Shown here piece after piece: positions 58,601 to 64,000 of a stretch of 64,000 bases of DNA (position 1 is the stretch's first letter; each line of letters begins with the position of its first letter). A program made the translations under genes and the position numbers. The notes beneath the pieces were generated by a model. It was not told the DNA's origin. It made no database searches and worked only from the letters and a program-made list of their open reading frames with translations. This stretch comes from Punica granatum (lineage: Eukaryota > Streptophyta > Magnoliopsida > Myrtales > Lythraceae), in contig NC_045131.1 of NCBI RefSeq assembly GCF_007655135.1, positions 7,936,001 to 8,000,000 of the forward strand, written 5' to 3'.

Positions 58601-59417
58601 GTTCAAGAACACAACAAGGCACAGGCTTTGAGTATATATTATCGGTAAAGAATCAAAGGACTCGAGCCTTGCCTTGTGAGAATCAGCTGGAACAGAAGCA
58701 TTGTAAGCCTCGGACCAATTAGATAGAACGTCAAGAGCTGGAGATTTGTAGAACCCGTACAGCTGCGGCCCGGGCTTAGTATCATCTAACTCCTCGACCT
58801 AATAAAAACCTTATCCTTGTCAAAATCCAACCTCAAAAACCTTCGTAAATAACAAGCACAAACAAATGGGGGACTACCTTCAAAGACTGTACAAATATGG
58901 GAGTGGGCCGTAGAAGAATCGAACTATTTGGACCGAGCCTTAGGCTCACCGAACCATAAACCCCCAATATCAGGGTCATAGATACTGCAATTTCAGATTA
59001 TGATCAGAAGTGTATAACAAATACCACCAACATAACCATCCCTGATCAAATGTCTGATTGTCAATGCCGCAAATGATTACCGTAGACAATCTCGAACTAG
59101 AAGATTAAGTAAGTCAGGAGAGGTCACTGACCAAAAAACCAGAAGGTGAGGACTACAATGATGCACGACCAAGTGTCGTCCCGAATAGCCGCCGCGGCAT
59201 CATCGACTACTGTGAAGTTCCTGCGGTAATTGATCCCAATCTGCTGCTGCTCCAGCTCGTGTTGCCGGAAATCTCCACCTTGCGGCTCGATTCCGCCCCG
59301 CTCGTCACCCTCCTCCTCGTGGACTTGCACGGAGCTGGAAGGCGACGAGGAGGCGGCACTGGCGGGGGACGGCTCCTCCCTGGAGGACGAGGCCGAGCTC
59401 TCGCCCCGCTCCGCCAT
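55661..59417 (-). CDS. Membrane RING-type E3 ubiquitin ligase (APD1-4-like)
   Basis: Ten exons (5' to 3'): 59132-59417, 58878-58984, 58673-58798, 58456-58549, 58196-58270, 58036-58118, 56857-57003, 56418-56490, 55990-56329 and 55661-55736. They give 1407 nt and 468 aa. The Ser/Glu-rich N terminus ([20 protein letters not shown]) precedes a membrane segment at about residues 84-105. A lumenal domain follows, with [15 protein letters not shown] and [16 protein letters not shown] second membrane segment lies near 322-345. A C-terminal C3HC4 RING begins at C417 ([19 protein letters not shown]) and ends [14 protein letters not shown]. This layout is that of the plant APD (ABERRANT POLLEN DEVELOPMENT) ligases of the endomembrane system. 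Intron 3 starts with GC instead of GT (AAG|GCAAGG, at 58672). Intron 6 is long, 1032 bp. A Met eight codons upstream is in frame but lies in the likely leader. Confidence 0.93.
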
Positions 59418-62110
59418 TCTGACAGACCAGAGAGGCAACAATCGGAGGTTGAGCTTGAGGGATCGGATGCTGGCCGAGCTCCGCCCGGTGCGAGAGCCTT
59501 ATGCCTGAAATCGAGAGTGGGGGAAGAGCAAGACGAAGAGGGAAGGGAACCTTGTCGAGAGGTCTGTCCATCGGAAGGCCCTAGTGAGGATGAGAAGAGG
59601 GGAATGTTGGGGGGCGGAGGCGGAGACTCCCACCGATCGGTCGTCTCCCTCGCCGCGGAGACTGGTAGTTAGGAAAGCGCGAGGGAAGGGGAGAGGGGGA
59701 GAGAGGGGCGGTTACTCTGCTATTGCTCCACTGGCGACAGATGCTGACGTGGCGTTACACTATTGGTTGTATTTTGACCTTTTTTTGATTCTGGAAAGAA
59801 AGGCTGAGTTTGACCTTCCATTTTTACCTTTTGGGGTAAATTGGATGATGTTGCATTTGTTAATTGTGCCTCGCTAATTAATTAATTGAAGACGTAATGA
59901 TTTGCTAATTAGTTAGTTGCATGGATTGGAAAGGGACCAGGTTGATCGATCATGTTGGATAAAAATTGCCTCTCGATCGTTCATTGTTATTAAATAATAA
60001 TATGGTTGTTAACTGATCTCGACAACGGATCGAATTTTAACTAACATCAACATGTTCATGCTGGGTAGTTGTTTCATAGCAGTAGTTGACTCTGGTCTTG
60101 TTCCTGCAATAAGTCTGCCCTTAACAAAGAAAAACATTTCTTATTTTTTCCTTGTTAAGAGAAAAATATTACATTGAATAAAATGTCGAGGGTATAAAAA
60201 ATATCTCCACACTTTATATATATATATATATATCCACGCCTTTAGTTTCTATTTTCCTAAAAAAATGAAGGAAAAAAAAGGACAGAACAGTGCTGGGAGA
60301 AGAATAAAGATATTTAAATGAAGTGTTTGGTTTTAGAGTTAAGTAGAGTTGAGTTTTAATTTTAATTGGATTATAATGATTGTGTTGTTGAATTATGAGA
60401 AAAAATGTGAAAAAGTAATGAATAGTTGAAAAAATGTAATGATTATGTTGTTGAATTGTGAAAAAAAGTAAATGGTAGTTAAGAGAATTTAATATTAAAA
60501 ATTAAATTGAATAGTTAAAAAATTGAAGAAAAATGAAAAAGTAATAATTATATTGTTAATTTTTGTCGTGTAATGAGTAAAGTTAAAGTTATAGTTAAAA
60601 TTTTAAAAACGTGATTGTAAAACTGAACGGAGCGTTATAAATTCGACTAGAAAAAATATTAGTAGCTTCTGGAAATCAATTCTTAAAAAAATATGTTAGA
60701 GTAATGAAAAAAAATTGGTACTATTGTGAGAAAAGTCATATTACAAGTTGACCATATTGAAGCTGTGAACAATATTAATTTATAATTGATAATATTCGGT
60801 ATTATTATGTATATTTTCGATTTTGCATTATTTCAAGTTAGTGGTAACTCTATATTAAGTCAGTTGTTTTTTTGTTGGATTAGTTTCACCAAGATTTGTG
60901 ATTTTCGTTTTTTTTTTCCCTTTGTCTAAATGGTTTTTTCATATTTATCAATTTTTTTACACCAGCTGATATTTAGATGTTCAGTAACAGGGACAAAGCC
61001 ACATGCATTCTAGGCTTCGATTTTGAGCTTCTTCATTATCTACTTCAAAATATATTACTTTTTAAGGTTTTGCCCTACAATAATAATGTGAATATATTAT
61101 TTTGTCCCCATTAAAAAGAAGTATTTATAGATTATATATGTCAAGTTATTATTTTTATCACTCCTAGAAGAAAATCATGGCTCCATCCCTAGGCTCCGAT
61201 TAATTAATTAATGTTCAAAGCGGATCGCAATTTTGTTTTACCAAATTGTTTCTTAAAAAAGACAAAAATGAAGCTGTTTCACTTTTAAAATATGTACTTG
61301 TGAAGTTGTGATCACGCTTTTTAATTTTCTTTGCCAACTTGAATCTCCATCTATCCAAGACGAATCGAAATTTATTTGGCTCTGCATTTGATTTTACGAG
61401 TATCTTCCCTTGTCTTGGATTGAAGACCTACCATATTTCATTAGCAATAAATCATAGATGCGCCTGTAAACATTTGTTGCTCCCATTATTTACATTGTCC
61501 AAAAGGCTAACATGTAAATTGGTTCAAGTGATTCGAAGCTCGTACCTATAAAACAACATATCGAGTTCGAGTTGTATGGATAAAAAAAATTAACACCGTG
61601 AGAGCTTTACCCTTAATCTATCAACTTAACTCGAACTGAATTAGTCGAAATCTATTGGACTTTCGAATATTATAGTACATGATAAAAAAAAAGAGTAAAA
61701 AAAAGGTACAAACGAAACCCTTATGAATGTTTTAGTTTATTTCACTTTTAGAAACATAACTTTTGGAGAAAATATTTTTTTCGTTCATAAGGAATCAATT
61801 TTTAGAGAATGTACTTTCACGGTGCATTAGAAGGTGCATTTTTTTTTCCGGATGACAGAAAATGTTTTTTTTTACCATTTTTTTGTCCATTAATTAACTG
61901 AATTTGTTAATTGGCTCAGACTTCATTGGGATGGTCATCACAGGCTGTACTGAGAACAAAATTAACCATTGAACAGACAAAAAATGAGAGGACTTATATA
62001 TATCTTTAGCTATTTTCCCTTCATAGACTTCCTCGAATTATATATTTGCCCGTACAAAAAGAACGAACTTTCTGGTTCTTTTTCCCCACGAAAGTTGGTC
62101 AATATCAAGA
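59418..62110. other. Gene-free region upstream of the APD-like gene
   Basis: The first roughly 340 bases are GC-rich leader and promoter DNA of the APD-like gene. 60320-60640 is an AT-rich MITE copy, and a TA run lies at about 60218-60232. The rest is AT-rich without a recognised exon. Confidence 0.4.
60320..60640. mobile_element. AT-rich MITE, family member 3 (inverted)
   Basis: It starts gtgtttggttttagagtt and ends aactgaacggagcg, so the two ends are imperfect inverted repeats of GCTCCGTTTGGTTTT type. Inside it repeats ttgaattgtgagaaaaa, taatgaatagttgaa and taatattaaaaattaaattga. These are the reverse complement of landmarks in the copies at 13272 and 20480. Confidence 0.6.
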
Positions 62111-62245
62111 ATGGGGGAGTTCGAGATGGAGAAGGCGAAGGCAAAAGCCAAGGTGCTAAAGAGGAAGATGGTCAAACATGGCATGAAGGTCGTCGTTGCC
62201 TGCAAGAAAGGATGGTACAAGCTTCGCAAGAATCTCAAGAGGTGA
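62111..62245 (+). CDS. Candidate 44-aa basic micropeptide
   Basis: Small open frame MGEFEMEKAKAKAKVLKRKM then VKHGMKVVVACKKGWYKLRK and NLKR, stop at 62243-62245. It is strongly basic: an amphipathic Lys/Ala helix-like N half and a short hydrophobic VVVAC core. A TATA-like tatatatat motif lies about 115 bp upstream (61996-62004), and the local GC content is higher than in the flanks. I do not recognise the family. It is not a DVL/RTFL peptide, because that family's C-terminal signature is absent. Being a short frame, it may be chance. Confidence 0.4.
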   Translation: MGEFEMEKAKAKAKVLKRKMVKHGMKVVVACKKGWYKLRKNLKR

Positions 62246-64000
62246 TCGCGAACGAGACCATGTACATTCTGTTGTATTGATAAGAGAGAATGTCCGGATA
62301 AATATCGATAAATTTCTGTATTCTTATTGGGTTGCGATCGGGAGTTACACGAGGCTAGAAAATAATAAATAGAGACGTGAGAATTTAATCGTTAATTCAT
62401 TTTTCTATCTTATTTAACTATTTCTCTTGATCAATGCGTCGAGTTAATTATATAAAAATTATCTAGGTCAATGCTCCGAGTATGCAAATTGGTGATCCTG
62501 GATACAATGCCCGCGTTTATGCATTGTGAGAATGTAAGAACCTTTAAAATAAGTTGTATGATAATGAAACGTGGATAGATCGATTTGATAAAGTTAAAAC
62601 TATCCAAAATTTTTGTAGTTGATATTGAAGAGCGTAATTCCAATAAGTTATAGGTATGAAAAACAGCATTGTAACATCATAATTTGTTGTGTTTCTGTCC
62701 GAATTGGGAGATGTTTGAGATTGGAGATATGTCGGTGACAACAAACCTTTTGGTTGCAATCGAGAGCTCGACAGCATTTACCAACCGAGGAAGAATTAGA
62801 AGCTCGATGAAAAGGACCTAAAGAGATTAGGCTCGATGCAAAAGATGTTAAGTCCGTCAAATAAAAATATTCATTGGTCCAATTAAAATTTCAATTCATA
62901 ATCATTCTCATCGCGCTGGAATTTTCCCGGTAAAGGTTGATATAACATTGGCAGAGGTTGATTCGGATATATATGCGAGCGATCATGAAATTTTCCCCCA
63001 ACAATACCTTACCAGTTGGATCGACCTTGATATAGCTCGAGCTCTAAGCCTTGGGAAGGCCAAGTAAGTCCTCTGTGGTAGCCGGCCTTTCCTTTCTATC
63101 TTCCTCACTCGAACGAAATGGATTAGATTGATGCTTTGTATAAATATCGTGTACGTATTTTCAGTAAGTTTTAAGGTTGTCGTACCGAAATTTGCCCCTA
63201 TTATATGTATTCATCAATTCAATTGCCAAGGTACGAGCAAATTGAAAAATTCCTCAACTAATATGCGGCTTCAAATAATTTGAAAATGACATATCTCATG
63301 ATAGATAGACAGATTAATATATAATTATTTGAAAAGGGGCTTTGTATATGGCACCGCTTGTAATATAGCGTCTTCCTTTCCGATGCGTTCGAACAAAATG
63401 AAAAGGCAGTGCCCTTCGCTGTGTCGGACAGGCTGTTCCGATGATTGCCCGGGCCGGACTCGAATTACCTTTATACCCCCAAACTTTACCCCGCTTTCAA
63501 CGCCATTAATCCAGCCGCAAGAGTTTCCACCAGACCGGTTAAGAAGTAGACCAGTCACGGCAGCTGGTCATCCTGTTTAACCGGTTTAACTGCTGTCAGA
63601 CCAGAATGATTCCGTTTTCTGCTGTCGTCTCATTTTCACATGCCTAAAATACCCATATTATACATAATTTAATATACCAGAGTCACTAAATTGAGGACAT
63701 GATTGTGTAAATTCGCGGCATTAACCATCCACTTCTCCATTTCTTTTCTCTACTTCCCTAATTTCTCTATTTTTCTCCCTCTTTCTCCCAATTAACTACA
63801 CGTGTAAGTGCATACTCTTTTTTCCCCTAAAAATATCATTATTATTTTATCATAAATTTTACATATTATATTATTTTTTATTTGTAGAAAATTTTCAGAA
63901 TTTAATTGAGAATGAGTAAGAAAAGGAATACAAAATATCCCAGAAGCTATCAATCTTGAAAGTATTTTGGTTACAAGTAGAGTTATCAATCTAATAAATC
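62246..64000. other. Right end of the window, no gene recognised
   Basis: AT-rich DNA with no supported exon. The island 63340-63600 is GC-richer and has open frames on both strands, but neither resembles a known protein. It could be promoter DNA of a gene beyond the window. Confidence 0.35.

Noticed and set aside
63329..63580. Open frames on both strands near the right edge
   Set aside because: Neither translation resembles a known family, and the region more likely is promoter or intergenic DNA.

Overview
This is nuclear genomic DNA of a eudicot plant. The genes are intron-rich with GT-AG splice sites, the intergenic DNA is AT-rich, and non-autonomous transposons are common. The proteins are plant-specific or plant-typed: a TBL xylan O-acetyltransferase, a chloroplast rhodanese, an APD-type RING ligase, PDX1 and a DOG1-domain protein. 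I cannot name the species. All exon boundaries come from reading splice sites by eye, checking that the frame is kept and comparing with remembered family proteins. No transcript data were available.

Left part (1-24.5 kb), genes all on the minus strand: two tandem nine-exon copies of EBP1/PA2G4 (491-3128 and 4094-7521), a SCO1/HCC1 mitochondrial copper chaperone (8608-11506) and a TBL/PMR5-family O-acetyltransferase (22219-24530). Between HCC1 and TBL lies about 10 kb of degraded DNA. It holds remnants of an A1 aspartic protease, some inside a 1.13-kb tandem duplication. Two copies of one Helitron-like element flank these remnants in opposite orientation.

Middle part (24.5-45.5 kb): a 20-exon SAC8-type phosphoinositide phosphatase on the plus strand (28472-35288). 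It has two apparently non-canonical introns. Further on come a 362-bp foldback MITE with 9-bp target duplications, a 932-bp PIF/Harbinger-like element carrying a captured gene fragment, and a small OB-fold protein gene with a one-base frameshift. A broken 3' end of VPS24 is joined directly to a decayed partial copy of SAC8.

Right part (45.5-64 kb): an intronless DOG1-domain gene (+), a STR9-type rhodanese gene (+), intronless PDX1 (-), a truncated LINE with its poly(A) tail, an APD1-4-type membrane RING E3 ligase (-), and a possible 44-codon basic micropeptide (+).

The genes act in separate pathways: translation and growth control, cytochrome oxidase assembly, xylan acetylation, phosphoinositide turnover, vitamin B6 synthesis and ubiquitination. 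There is no operon-like logic. From memory, EBP1 and SAC8 are also near neighbours in Arabidopsis (At3g51800/At3g51830), as are APD genes and PDX1.1 (around At2g38220/At2g38230). The window therefore joins two conserved blocks. Its novelty lies mainly in unusual introns, tandem and partial duplications, and gene fragments caught in transposons.
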